Assembly (NCBI RefSeq): GCF_049537155.1
Contig: NZ_JBMVQZ010000007.1
Location: 62,001-126,000, forward strand
Source of the DNA: Limisphaera sp049537155
GTDB lineage: Bacteria; Verrucomicrobiota; Verrucomicrobiia; Limisphaerales; Limisphaeraceae
Length of the DNA: 64,000 bases
Direction of reading: 5' to 3'
Positions 40,999-50,213 of this stretch are shown in pieces. The position numbers and the translations under genes are program-made. A model generated the notes under the pieces. The model searched no databases. It saw only the letters and a program-made list of their open reading frames with translations, and was not told the DNA's origin. Each line of letters starts with the position of its first letter. The first letter of the stretch is position 1.

Positions 40999-43900
40999 TC
41001 ACGGCCGCGTCGGGGCGGGGACCGTGTGGGAGCCGGCGATGGACCGGGGTAACGGCCCGCCGAGATGGCGTTGGAAGAAGTCGCGGATGCGTCGCTGGCC
41101 GTAGGCCCCGCCCATGGAGTGGCCGGTGTTGGGCAGCAGGAGGAACTCGAAATCCTTGTCGGCCCGGATGAGGGCGTCCACGAAGCGCAGGGTGTTTTCC
41201 GGGGGGACGTTCGTGTCCAGTTCGCCGACCATGAGCATGAGCCTGCCCTGCAGGCGATGGGCGTTTTCGATGTTGGAGCAGCGGGCGTACCAGTTGTCCG
41301 GGCTGTCCTGCCAGATCCGGTCGGGTGGCATGTAGCCCATCCATTGTTCGTTCCAGGAGGCCTTGTCGAGTCGGTTGTCGTGGCAGCCGCAGGAGGCGAC
41401 GGCGGCCTTGTAAAAGTCGCCATGGAAAAGCAGGGCTGCGGCGGCGTTTTGTCCGCCGGCCGAGTGGCCGAAGACGCCGACGCGTGTGAGATCCATCCAG
41501 GGGAACTGGCGCGCGGCGGCCTGCATCCAGAGGATGCGATCGGGCAGGCCGGCGTCCTTGAGGTTTTTGTAGCAGACGTCGTGGAAGGCCTTGGAACGGC
41601 CGGCGGTGCCCATGCCGTCGATCTGTACGACCACGAATCCCGCGTCGGTCAGCCAGCCGAAGCGGTCGGAGGCGCTGAAGGCCTTGGGGACGAAGAATCC
41701 CTGGGGACCGGCGTAGATGCTTTCGACGACGGGGTATTTGCGAGCGGGATCCAGGTTCCCGGGCACGTGGATGACACCGTAAATGTCGGTCTGGCCGTCG
41801 CGTCCCTTGGCGACGAACGGGATCGGCGGTTTCCAGCCCGCTGCCCGGAGCTCGGAGACATCGGCCTCTTCCAGGACACACAGGCGGGCGCCGTCAGAGG
41901 TCCGACGCAGCTCGATGACCGGGGGATGATCCACCCGCGACCAGGTGTCGAGCAGGAAGCGCCGATCGGGCGAGAACTCGACGTCGTGGGTGCCGTTGGC
42001 CTCGGTGAGGGCGACGAGGCCGGTGCCGTCGAAGTTCACCCGGTAGAAGTGGAGGTAGTACGGGTCCTGATCGGGGTTTTTGCCTGCTGCACTGAACCAG
42101 ATTTGGCGCCGGTCTTCGTCAATGAACTGGATGCCGCGGACCACCCAGGGACCGCGGGTGATCTGGCGCAGTTCGGCGGTTTCCATGTCCACGAGGTAGA
42201 GGTGGCGCCAGCCGTCGCGTTCGGAGACGTAAAGGAGTTCGTCGGTTTTTTCCAGCCAGGTGACGAGCTGGAGATTGAGCGACTCGGTGTGGGCGGTCCA
42301 GATGAAGGTTTGACTGCGTTCGTCCACGAGGTTGCGGACGTGCCCGGTCCGGCTGTCCACCTCGATGACGCGGAGTCGTTGGTGGCCGCGGTCGACCTGC
42401 AGCCAACTGAAGCGGGTGCCGTCGCGGTTCCAGTGGACGCGGGGGCGCAACCACTGGTGCTCGAAGGGGTCCACTTCCGGGCGCAACCGTTTGCCGGTGT
42501 CCACTTGAAAGATGTGAGGTTCGTACTTCGGGAAGGGATCGCCGGGCAGGGCATAGGGCCGGTGCTCGAGTTGGGCGCGGCCGCCCTCGGGAGGGGAGGA
42601 CCGGATGAGGTAGACCTCGCGGGTTTCGACCGGTTGCATGCGCCAGGCCAGCAGGGTGCGGCTGTCGGGCGACCAGGAGAGGTGGGTGTAGGGGTGATCG
42701 GGCGAGCCGTCGGTCGTGAGGGCGGTTTCGGCACCATCGGCCTTGCGGAGGAAGATGTTGTGCTCGCGGATGAACGCCGTGAGGCTGCCGTCGGGCGAGG
42801 TGACCCGCTCTCCGGCCGGCAGGCTGGACCGTCCTGCAGGGGCGGGGTTTCGGCGCCTGGGCGGGCCGCGTCGGTTCAGGGTGTCTTCGTCGAGCACGGC
42901 GGTGGCGGGGGTGTCGGTTGCCTCGAAGACTGCGAGGGTGCGGCCGCGGGTGTCGGTGAGGAGCCAGACGTGTCCGCCGTAGGTGTGTTGGACGTGTCGT
43001 GCACCGGGCTCGACTGTTCCGTAGGGTTGACGGCGGCCCTGATCGTCCAGCCAGAAGAGTTGGACGGGCTGGTCGAGCCGGTTGACGAAGGTGATCTCGG
43101 TTTCGGGTCCGGTGCGGAGGGAGGGCCGGGGACGACCTTCGGGCGTCAGGTCGCCGACAGTGGGAGGAGGCGCAGTTTCCGGGGAGAGCCTGCCGGTCTG
43201 GCGGTCCAGTCGCCATGCCCGGTCCCGACCCACGAGGAGGATGGAGAGGCCGTCTTCGGAGAATTGCAGTTCCTCGATGGGCAGGCGTTCCGGGTCCGCG
43301 TCGGGCCCGATCTGGCGGGCGACGGCCTGGTGATCGAAGGCTGGTTGTCGCAGTCCTTTTTCGGCGTTCACAAGGATGAATTCGCGGCGGTCGTTTGGCA
43401 GGTCGTTGCGGTACCAGAATTGGCGGTTGTCATCGAACCAGTGGGGGCGGACGCGTGCCCGGTAGACCCGCGGTGCCTGACCGCGGGAGGGGCGGATCTC
43501 GGACTGGCTGGTGCCGGTGCCGGGGGCTCGGTAGGGCTGGTATCGCCAGTCCGGCCGTTGATCGAAGGCCATGGTTTCGTGGACCAGTTGGTAGAGTCCG
43601 GGGTCGTAGTCGCGCAGTTGTTCCCTGGTGCGGGGGATCTGCGGACGGGCGGGGGCGCGACCGGCGGCGTCGAAGTAGGCGAGAACGCCGGCGACCCAGT
43701 ACGCGTGGCGGTCGCGGGCGGCGGCGGTTCCCTGCCAGGGGCCTTTTTCGATTGCGCGGGCGTGTCGTTCGCGCAGCTGCCGGTCGAAGGTTTCATCCAG
43801 GCGTTTGACGCGGAGTTCGTACTGTTGGGTGCCACGGAAATCGGGCAGCACAGGCCTCTGGCCGGCCACGCGATGAAGGGCTTCGGCGAACACGGCGATG

Positions 43901-45300
43901 ACCTGGTTGTCCGGTCCGTCAGGCCGGCCGGGATCGTCCAGCACGTTTTCCTCTTGGACGACGAGGAGTTTCTGTTGCGGGTAGAAACCTGGCTGACGCG
44001 GATCGGGCCCGGGCGCGGTGCCGGGGTGGGAGCGGAACTCCGGGAGATCGGCGAGGGTTTCATCAGGCGCCAGGATCACCAGCTTCAGCCCCTCGGCAAT
44101 CAGTGCTTTGAGGATGTCATGCCGGTAGGCGAACATGCGGCGGATGGTGTGGTTGGCGTGAAGCAGGGCCTCGTTGCGTGCGCCGCGGGCGAGGACCGGG
44201 AACTCGCGTGCCCAGGTGAACTTGACGTACCAAGGGTCGAGGTTGGTCCAACGGCCGACCCGGGGCGGTGCCGAAACCATGGGCAAGGGCTGGAGCCAGC
44301 GGTAGCGCCAGTCGCGGTCGGGGGGCAAACGAAGCGTTTGGTGTACCAGCTGGTATCCCATCGGATCGTGCTGGCGGAGGGCTTCGCGGCTTCCGATGGG
44401 GCCGTGATTCCAGTTGTTGGTTCGATTGCAATCGAAATAGGACTGGACGAGCTCGGCCCAGTACTCGGCGGGGTTGGTTTCGGCGTAGGTCAGATGCCAG
44501 AGCCGCCGGTTGCGCGCGTTTTCGTAGGTGGCGCGGAGGCGATCCGACCAGGTGGGGTCGAGCCGGCGCAGCGCGGCATCCACGGTGTGGGCGAACTCGT
44601 GAACGGCGATACTCTCGTCGTCGTAACGGTCCACGGGCAGGCTCAACAGGTTTTCTTCGCCGAAGCTCGTTGGGTTTCCGCCGGTGCCCCGGACCCGTTC
44701 GTTGATGTAGTCCGGGTCGGGATGATGTCGGTACTCGGGCATGTCGGTGTACTGCTGGTGCTTGCCGATAATGATGAGGTAGATCTGCTGCCGGACCATG
44801 GTGCGGAGGATGTCGGGTCGTCCGGCCAGCATGTGGGTGACGATCTCGTAGCTGCGTTGCAGGGCCAGGTCCGACACGTCGGCATGCGCCACCACGGGGA
44901 GCCCCTGGATGTCGAGGTATTTCCGGTAGAAGCGCCGGTAGAGCGCCAGTTCCTCCTGCACCGTGGCCGGGTCGGAAGGGGCGGTCTCGGCGGGCTGCGC
45001 CTGGCTGGTGTGGGTGGTGGATCTCCGGCGGCGGGCGGGTTCGGGGTGGGCCAGCCGGTTGGAGATCATTTGGAAGAAACTTTCCGGTGGTTCGGTGACG
45101 GGCGGGGCGTCGCAGTGGACGCGGGGCGGATCGAATGGTGAGGGGAGGGTGTCCTGAGCCGGAAGGTTCGCCGGATGGAGGACGATTTCCAACCAAACGA
45201 GGCCAACCAGCGCGCAGGCAGTTCGGATCCTGGTGCGTCTTCGGTTGGGCCTGCCGAGGGTGCGGAGGTTGAGTGTGGCCGGGATTTCAGCGGTGGGCAT
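40999..45300 (-). CDS. Composite exported peptidase: duplicated zincin + VHL-beta-like domain + DPP-IV propeller + S9 serine peptidase
   Basis: A 1433-residue protein, exported by a long n-region signal peptide ending about residue 48. Residues 115-335 form a zincin resembling the Pro-Pro endopeptidase/anthrax lethal factor C-terminal family: HEFAH at 234-238 and NPAEYWAE at 276-283. Residues 375-590 repeat that module but with AEALH at 472-476, so the copy is probably inactive. Residues 733-800 match the von Hippel-Lindau beta domain (FVNRLDQPVQLFWLDDQG, QPYGTVEPG, YGGHVWLLTD), keeping equivalents of human W88, Y98, H115 and W117 (W750, Y760, H777, W779). Residues 830-1150 are a DPPIV_N propeller, and 1160-1415 the alpha/beta hydrolase with S1280 (GHSAGG), D1362 and H1394. 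It starts 6 bp after the stop of the upstream 961-residue gene. Confidence 0.9.
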   Translation of the reverse strand: MPTAEIPATLNLRTLGRPNRRRTRIRTACALVGLVWLEIVLHPANLPAQDTLPSPFDPPRVHCDAPPVTEPPESFFQMISNRLAHPEPARRRRSTTHTSQAQPAETAPSDPATVQEELALYRRFYRKYLDIQGLPVVAHADVSDLALQRSYEIVTHMLAGRPDILRTMVRQQIYLIIIGKHQQYTDMPEYRHHPDPDYINERVRGTGGNPTSFGEENLLSLPVDRYDDESIAVHEFAHTVDAALRRLDPTWSDRLRATYENARNRRLWHLTYAETNPAEYWAELVQSYFDCNRTNNWNHGPIGSREALRQHDPMGYQLVHQTLRLPPDRDWRYRWLQPLPMVSAPPRVGRWTNLDPWYVKFTWAREFPVLARGARNEALLHANHTIRRMFAYRHDILKALIAEGLKLVILAPDETLADLPEFRSHPGTAPGPDPRQPGFYPQQKLLVVQEENVLDDPGRPDGPDNQVIAVFAEALHRVAGQRPVLPDFRGTQQYELRVKRLDETFDRQLRERHARAIEKGPWQGTAAARDRHAYWVAGVLAYFDAAGRAPARPQIPRTREQLRDYDPGLYQLVHETMAFDQRPDWRYQPYRAPGTGTSQSEIRPSRGQAPRVYRARVRPHWFDDNRQFWYRNDLPNDRREFILVNAEKGLRQPAFDHQAVARQIGPDADPERLPIEELQFSEDGLSILLVGRDRAWRLDRQTGRLSPETAPPPTVGDLTPEGRPRPSLRTGPETEITFVNRLDQPVQLFWLDDQGRRQPYGTVEPGARHVQHTYGGHVWLLTDTRGRTLAVFEATDTPATAVLDEDTLNRRGPPRRRNPAPAGRSSLPAGERVTSPDGSLTAFIREHNIFLRKADGAETALTTDGSPDHPYTHLSWSPDSRTLLAWRMQPVETREVYLIRSSPPEGGRAQLEHRPYALPGDPFPKYEPHIFQVDTGKRLRPEVDPFEHQWLRPRVHWNRDGTRFSWLQVDRGHQRLRVIEVDSRTGHVRNLVDERSQTFIWTAHTESLNLQLVTWLEKTDELLYVSERDGWRHLYLVDMETAELRQITRGPWVVRGIQFIDEDRRQIWFSAAGKNPDQDPYYLHFYRVNFDGTGLVALTEANGTHDVEFSPDRRFLLDTWSRVDHPPVIELRRTSDGARLCVLEEADVSELRAAGWKPPIPFVAKGRDGQTDIYGVIHVPGNLDPARKYPVVESIYAGPQGFFVPKAFSASDRFGWLTDAGFVVVQIDGMGTAGRSKAFHDVCYKNLKDAGLPDRILWMQAAARQFPWMDLTRVGVFGHSAGGQNAAAALLFHGDFYKAAVASCGCHDNRLDKASWNEQWMGYMPPDRIWQDSPDNWYARCSNIENAHRLQGRLMLMVGELDTNVPPENTLRFVDALIRADKDFEFLLLPNTGHSMGGAYGQRRIRDFFQRHLGGPLPRSIAGSHTVPAPTRP

Positions 45301-45306
45301 GGTTGT

Positions 45307-48192
45307 TTACCGAAGGTTTGCGCGCAATTCGATCCATCTCACGTCGGTGTCCAGCGGAATCCGGTAAGCCTCGCGGTCGCGCGGGAAGGACTCGGTGGGC
45401 CGGAATCGTCGCGGCCGGCTGGGTTCGGTGGTCTCGATCCGCAGGAGTGCGGCCGGGGTGAAGGGATCCGCCGGTGCCAGGGCCACGCGCACGCGACCTT
45501 GGTCGGGCAGGTACTCGAGTTTTTCGAACCGCCCACTATCGAGGGTGAGCCAGAGGGCGTCCGGGGCCAGGAAGACGCGGCGGCGCATGGAATCCCGGGG
45601 TTGGACGTGCACGGTGGCTCCGTTCGGGGTGGCCTCCCCGCCGAACGCGATCCAGCCCCAATCCGGGTGTTGGACCACGTAGGTCCCGATGTTGAGCACA
45701 TGACCGAAAAAGTTGGGCCCGTAATCCCCGCTGTACGGGTCCCAGCGCAGGGTGTCCGGATACGAGTGAAACGCGGCGGAGGCGAATCCTTCGCGGTCGA
45801 TGTTGGAGAGTGGTCCCAGGGTGCCGCCGTAGCCGACGCGCAGCAGGTAGAGGTCCTCGGGGTGTTCCCGGTAGGCGTGGAGGACCGGGATGGCGTTGAG
45901 CCCGGACCCGTAATGGTGAAGCTGGCGTTCGATGCGCCGGATCTTGCCGGCATAAAGGAAGTCCCAGTACCGCCGCGCGCACCCGTTGTAACCCCAGTGA
46001 GGCAGGGTGGGCATGTAGCCCAGGATGGCTTCGAGGGTGACGCGGGCCTGCTCTTCGTGGCCGAAGTACTTGCACCAGGCGTAGACCTCCTCCTGTCCGG
46101 TGGAGTCCCAGGCCATCTCGCTGCCGAAGGGGTACTTCCGGTGGATCCAGTGTTCGGTCCGTTCGCGCATGCGTTCCTCGAGTGCGCGGGCCTGGTCGCT
46201 GCGTCCCTCCCGTTTGAGATCCTTCAAGAGCTCGACGAACACGGTCCCCTCCATCAGGCCCCATTCCACGTACCCGACGCGCCAGCGGCCGTCCGGCCTG
46301 CGCGAGGTGAGGAACATCGCCGTGTGCCATGCCTGGTTGAGGAACCACTCCCAGGGATGGGAGGTCACCAGCCCGGTGTGCGTCCGTGCCAGCCGGTAGA
46401 GCGTCCAGTAGGCGATGACCACGTGGGGATAGTTGTAGGCCCGACCCACACTGCGAGCCTCCCGTTCCGGCCAGCTCGTCCAGGTGCCCCAGTTCAACGA
46501 GGGATCGTAGGTGAAGCCCGGGATCGGGTTTGTCGTGTGGTAGAACAGGCTCTTGCGGACGCCGTACTGCAGCTCACCCTCGCTGTACTGCAACCTGCCC
46601 CAGAGGACCTCGTTGACGAACCGTTCAAACTTCCGGACCTGGTCGGGGTCGGGTTGTGCCCAGAGCTTGCATGCCGCGGCGATCCAGGAACCGGCGCCGC
46701 CCTCGTCGCTCAGCCCGGCGATCCAGACACGGCTGTCCTGCGTGACGATGCGGTCGGCTTCACGGTCGTACGTCATGATGGAGGGGCTGCGCCCGAAGGG
46801 ATCGTCCGGGTCTTCGAACCATTGCCGCGTGAAAAGGAACCGGCCCAGGTCCGACACGACCTCCGGCATGGGCTTGATGACGTAGTAGTGGATCGACTGG
46901 CGCAGGCCGTCCTCGTAGGTCACGTCCAGCCGGGCACGACCCCACCGGTGCCCGCGTATGCGCCAGCCCTGCCACTCCGGTGAAGGCGGTTGGAGCGGCT
47001 CGAGCACGAGGGCCCCGGGTGGATCGGCGGCGAGGGCACGCACCTTGTGCCGGTGGCGTATGAACAGACGCGCGTCCAGATCCATGGGCAGGATGTAACC
47101 GGGCACACCCACGGCCACCGGGCGGCCGGCCTCCTGCAGGGCGGCTTCCAGTTTCCGGATCTCTTCGGCAGGGACCAGGCGGAGTCCGTACGAACGGGTC
47201 TGTCCCGGCGCCAACACGGCCGAGGTGGGAGGGTTCCAAGGTTGAGCCGGGCGCCATTCCTGCTCGGCCCAGGCGCGGCTGTGAACGGTCCATGCGAAGG
47301 TCCCTTCGAACGTCTGCATGATCGGCGCGGGCTCGCGCAGCGGTTGCCAGGCTTCGAAGGGCGTGTGGTTCCACGGGACCACCAGCAGGGCCGGTCCACG
47401 CCCGTTGAGGCGCGTGACCTGCAGGTAACCCGCGTCCAGACCGATGTAGGGGTCGAAAAAGACGCAGGACTCATGGGATTCCTCGAGGGAGCGCGCCCGC
47501 CGGGTGAGGAAGTTGTGGATCAGGTTGTTGAAGACCACGGGGAACGCCAGTCCACCGATCTCCACCGGTTGCCCCGTGCGGTTTTGCAGTTCGAATCGGA
47601 GCACCAGATGGCCGTCCTCGATCTGCCACGTGCGCCGGACGGACAGCGGGAAGTCCGGGGGCAACGAGGGCCCGAGATCTGCCGAAGCCACTGCGCCCTC
47701 AGGCGGATCGAGAGGCCGGATGTCCCGGCTGGCCCCGGCGGACGACCATTCGATCCAGTTCGTTTCGCCCGAGCGCCGGACACGCAGGATGATGTCCCCC
47801 AGGTGATGGAAACCGGCACGGGAACGAAACTCCAGTTGGTCGGCGGGCAGGAAATCGAAGGTGCCGTCCCGCGGCCGCAGGGAGGTGAGGACCTGCGCCT
47901 GCCGGCTGAGTCGGAGGTCGAAGTGGGGCGTGTGCGCCTCGATCCATCCGCCGTTCAGATCCAGCGTGACCGGCAGATTCTCCATGCGACCGCCAAACCT
48001 GCGCGGGCCCGGGGTGGTGCTGCCGGTGCTGCCCGTGCCCGGGTTGGTGGTTTGCGCGTCGCCGGGCGTGGTTGAAACAACCAGGGCCAGCAGCACGGGG
48101 AAAATCGTGGACGATCGCGCATGTTCCCCTGAGGATTGCCGGCGGAGCCGTCGATCCGAGGCCATGATTTTCATCTCACATGCACGTTCCAT
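45307..48192 (-). CDS. Large exported protein, six-hairpin-glycosidase-like (DUF5695-like)
   Basis: A 961-residue protein with an N-terminal export signal (TIFPVLLALVVSTTPGDAQ). The first half is beta-rich (ITDLNGGWIEAHTPHFDLRL-type strands); the second half is helical with paired aromatic motifs such as YNYPHVVIAYWTLYRLAR, GYVEWGLMEGTVFVELLKDL, WDSTGQEEVYAWCKYFGHEEQA and HWGYNGCARRYWDF. This layout resembles exported alpha/alpha-barrel glycosidase-like proteins of the DUF5695 type; that name is from recollection of the family pattern. It is the first gene of a two-gene unit with the composite peptidase. A start at ATG 48174 is possible. Confidence 0.7.
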   Translation of the reverse strand: MERACEMKIMASDRRLRRQSSGEHARSSTIFPVLLALVVSTTPGDAQTTNPGTGSTGSTTPGPRRFGGRMENLPVTLDLNGGWIEAHTPHFDLRLSRQAQVLTSLRPRDGTFDFLPADQLEFRSRAGFHHLGDIILRVRRSGETNWIEWSSAGASRDIRPLDPPEGAVASADLGPSLPPDFPLSVRRTWQIEDGHLVLRFELQNRTGQPVEIGGLAFPVVFNNLIHNFLTRRARSLEESHESCVFFDPYIGLDAGYLQVTRLNGRGPALLVVPWNHTPFEAWQPLREPAPIMQTFEGTFAWTVHSRAWAEQEWRPAQPWNPPTSAVLAPGQTRSYGLRLVPAEEIRKLEAALQEAGRPVAVGVPGYILPMDLDARLFIRHRHKVRALAADPPGALVLEPLQPPSPEWQGWRIRGHRWGRARLDVTYEDGLRQSIHYYVIKPMPEVVSDLGRFLFTRQWFEDPDDPFGRSPSIMTYDREADRIVTQDSRVWIAGLSDEGGAGSWIAAACKLWAQPDPDQVRKFERFVNEVLWGRLQYSEGELQYGVRKSLFYHTTNPIPGFTYDPSLNWGTWTSWPEREARSVGRAYNYPHVVIAYWTLYRLARTHTGLVTSHPWEWFLNQAWHTAMFLTSRRPDGRWRVGYVEWGLMEGTVFVELLKDLKREGRSDQARALEERMRERTEHWIHRKYPFGSEMAWDSTGQEEVYAWCKYFGHEEQARVTLEAILGYMPTLPHWGYNGCARRYWDFLYAGKIRRIERQLHHYGSGLNAIPVLHAYREHPEDLYLLRVGYGGTLGPLSNIDREGFASAAFHSYPDTLRWDPYSGDYGPNFFGHVLNIGTYVVQHPDWGWIAFGGEATPNGATVHVQPRDSMRRRVFLAPDALWLTLDSGRFEKLEYLPDQGRVRVALAPADPFTPAALLRIETTEPSRPRRFRPTESFPRDREAYRIPLDTDVRWIELRANLR

Positions 48193-48262
48193 TCGTGACG
48201 AACCGGCGCGGACCGAACTTGTACCGGTTCGCTGCCCATGAAAAGCCTTTCGCCCGGCTCCC

Positions 48263-48285
48263 GCCCATGTCGGAAATCCACCCGG
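48263..48285 (-). promoter_or_regulatory. Second copy of the shared 23-bp upstream element
   Basis: Matches 39368-39390 at 19 of 23 bases without gaps, in the same orientation relative to its gene, 70-93 bp upstream of ATG 48192. Flanking bases also agree in part (TA-TC-A-AT pattern on the plus strand). The rest of the 285-bp divergent gap to the alcohol dehydrogenase gene shows nothing further. Confidence 0.55.
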
Positions 48286-48477
48286 GCCTATTCGACATCA
48301 CCGTGTTCGAGGTCTGTGGATGTTGGCTTCCGGCCGGTCCGATTTGGAACCGGCGTGGGGTTCTTGCCGGGATGCCGTATGGCTGGCGGGGACGGCCCGG
48401 GGACAAACGGCCCGGCACGCAAAAGGGGGGAATGGACCGGCTTGACCCGTGAAGCTGGCGGGCACTCCAATGGCGCC

Positions 48478-49659
48478 ATGACGGACGGAGCGGGAAGGGC
48501 ATCCTTGCGATGGGAATTCGCCGGTCCGGCGCGAATCTTGTTCGGTGCGGGAGTCAGGAGCGAACTCCCCGTGTGGGCCCGGGCGTACGGCCGGCGGCCG
48601 TTGGTGGTCACCGGCCGGAGTTCGCAGCGGGCCGGGCCGGTTCTGGAGTCGCTGCGGGAGGCCGGGCTGGAACCGGTTCGCTTCGGCGTCTGCGGGGAGC
48701 CCGAGGTGGCCACGGTTCGTCAGGGCGTGGGACTGGCCCGGCAGGAACGTTGTGATCTGGTGATCGGGTTCGGCGGGGGCAGTGCCCTGGACACGGCCAA
48801 GGCCGTGGCGGGCCTGGTGCCGCGGGCGGGCGAGGTGGAGGATTATCTGGAAGGGGTGGGGCAGGCGCGCCCGCTGCCGGGACCGGGCCTGCCCTTTCTG
48901 GCCGTGCCGACCACCGCCGGCACGGGGGCCGAGGTGACACGCAACGCGGTGTTGGCCGTGCCGGACAAGCGCGTGAAGGTCAGCTTCCGCAGCCCCTTCC
49001 TGGTGGCTCGCGCGGCCGTGGTGGATCCGGAGTTGACCCTCGCTTGTCCGCCGGAGGTGACCGCCGCGGCGGGCCTGGACGCTTTGACGCAGTTGTTGGA
49101 AGCATGGGTTTCGCCGCGGGCCAACTTCCTCACGGACGCCTGTTGCGCGGAGGGCCTGCCCCGTGCGGCCCGGAGTCTTCGCCGGGTGTGGGAGGATGGC
49201 ACGGATCTCCGTGCCCGCGAAGAGATGGCGTGGGCGGCGCTGTTGAGCGGCCTGGCGTTGAGCAACGCGGGGCTGGGTGCCGTGCATGGATTGGCCGGGC
49301 CGCTCGGCGGCACCCTGCCGATTCCGCACGGGGTGGTTTGCGGGGTGTTGCTGCCGGCGGTGACGCATGCCAACGTGCGCGCACTTCGCCAACGCGCGCC
49401 TCATCACCCCGCGTGGGAGCGCTACACCCGGGCGGCGCAGTGGTTGACGGGCCGCGCCGACGCCACGCCGGAGGACGGCGTGGCCTGGTTGCGCGAGCTG
49501 ACGCAGACGCTCCGGATGCCGCGACTCTCGAAGTACGGTTTCCACCCGGGCTTGATCCCCGGGCTGGTGGAAAAGGCGCTTCAGGCCAACAGCATGAAGA
49601 CCAATCCCGTCCCGCTGACGGCCGACGAACTGGCGGCCGTGTTGGAGGAGGTGGCGTAG
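48478..49659 (+). CDS. Iron-containing alcohol dehydrogenase
   Basis: A 393-residue group III dehydrogenase. The NAD-binding segment is LVIGFGGGSALDTAKAVAGL, followed by FLAVPTTAGTGAEVTRNAVL. Metal ligands are in the region from AGLDALTQLLEAWVS through AVHGLAGPLGGTLPIPHGVVCGVLLP. Family members reduce aldehydes or oxidise alcohols, using Fe2+ and NAD(P)H in the cytosol. Substrate cannot be inferred from context. ATG 48478 is chosen because it gives the family's start (LRWEFAGPARILFGAG). Confidence 0.92.
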   Translation: MTDGAGRASLRWEFAGPARILFGAGVRSELPVWARAYGRRPLVVTGRSSQRAGPVLESLREAGLEPVRFGVCGEPEVATVRQGVGLARQERCDLVIGFGGGSALDTAKAVAGLVPRAGEVEDYLEGVGQARPLPGPGLPFLAVPTTAGTGAEVTRNAVLAVPDKRVKVSFRSPFLVARAAVVDPELTLACPPEVTAAAGLDALTQLLEAWVSPRANFLTDACCAEGLPRAARSLRRVWEDGTDLRAREEMAWAALLSGLALSNAGLGAVHGLAGPLGGTLPIPHGVVCGVLLPAVTHANVRALRQRAPHHPAWERYTRAAQWLTGRADATPEDGVAWLRELTQTLRMPRLSKYGFHPGLIPGLVEKALQANSMKTNPVPLTADELAAVLEEVA

Positions 49660-49712
49660 GGGCGCGGCGGGCGGGCCTCCGGGCGCAACGCGGGCGCCAC
49701 CCGGACGGAGAA

Positions 49713-50213
49713 TCATCTCCGGAACGGCATCAGGCCGAAGTGCAGGATCAGCCAGACCGGTGGCGCAAATGCGGCCACGGCGGCAAGTCGTTCCCACGTC
49801 CAGGGCAGGTGTCCCGATTGGATGGGGAAGATGGCGATCATGAAGTAATTGGCGAACCGGCTGTGACCCAGAAACCGCGTCCCCCGCAGAAACCGCCGGC
49901 GCAACCCGCCCACCAGCGCCAGTATTCCCAGACCGCCCACCAGCAGCGTCACGCAGAGGTTGATCACCGGGAGATGATCCCACGCGGCCGCGGGCCAGCC
50001 CGACCTTCCGAATCGCAGGTAGGGATAAACCCAGTGTGCGGCCGACCAGAGAAAGCTGAAACCGGTCTGGATGGCGGTCCGGTAGTCGGCTCGTGCGGGC
50101 GTGGTCTCGTTGAGCAACAGGCCGAAGTACAGCGGGACGATGCCCCACACCAGCTCCCCGTGTTGGAAGGGTGTGACCAGCAGTTCCCGAAACGTGTGCC
50201 AGAGACCGCTCAT
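49713..50213 (-). CDS. Four-helix membrane protein coupled to a sensor kinase (unknown)
   Basis: A 166-residue inner-membrane protein with four hydrophobic segments (LVWGIVPLYFGLLLNET, TGFSFLWSAAHWVYPYL, LPVINLCVTLLVGGLGILALVGG, LAAVAAFAPPVWLILHFGL). No family recognised. Its ATG overlaps the stop of the histidine kinase gene (ATGA, 50210-50213), so it is translated with it; it may be its target or accessory subunit. End of the minus-strand unit. Confidence 0.7.
   Translation of the reverse strand: MSGLWHTFRELLVTPFQHGELVWGIVPLYFGLLLNETTPARADYRTAIQTGFSFLWSAAHWVYPYLRFGRSGWPAAAWDHLPVINLCVTLLVGGLGILALVGGLRRRFLRGTRFLGHSRFANYFMIAIFPIQSGHLPWTWERLAAVAAFAPPVWLILHFGLMPFRR

Noticed and set aside
41065..45141. 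A 1358-codon plus-strand open frame antisense to the composite peptidase
   Set aside because: The minus strand encodes recognisable catalytic domains; the antisense frame is a by-product of GC-rich codon use and has no known motif.
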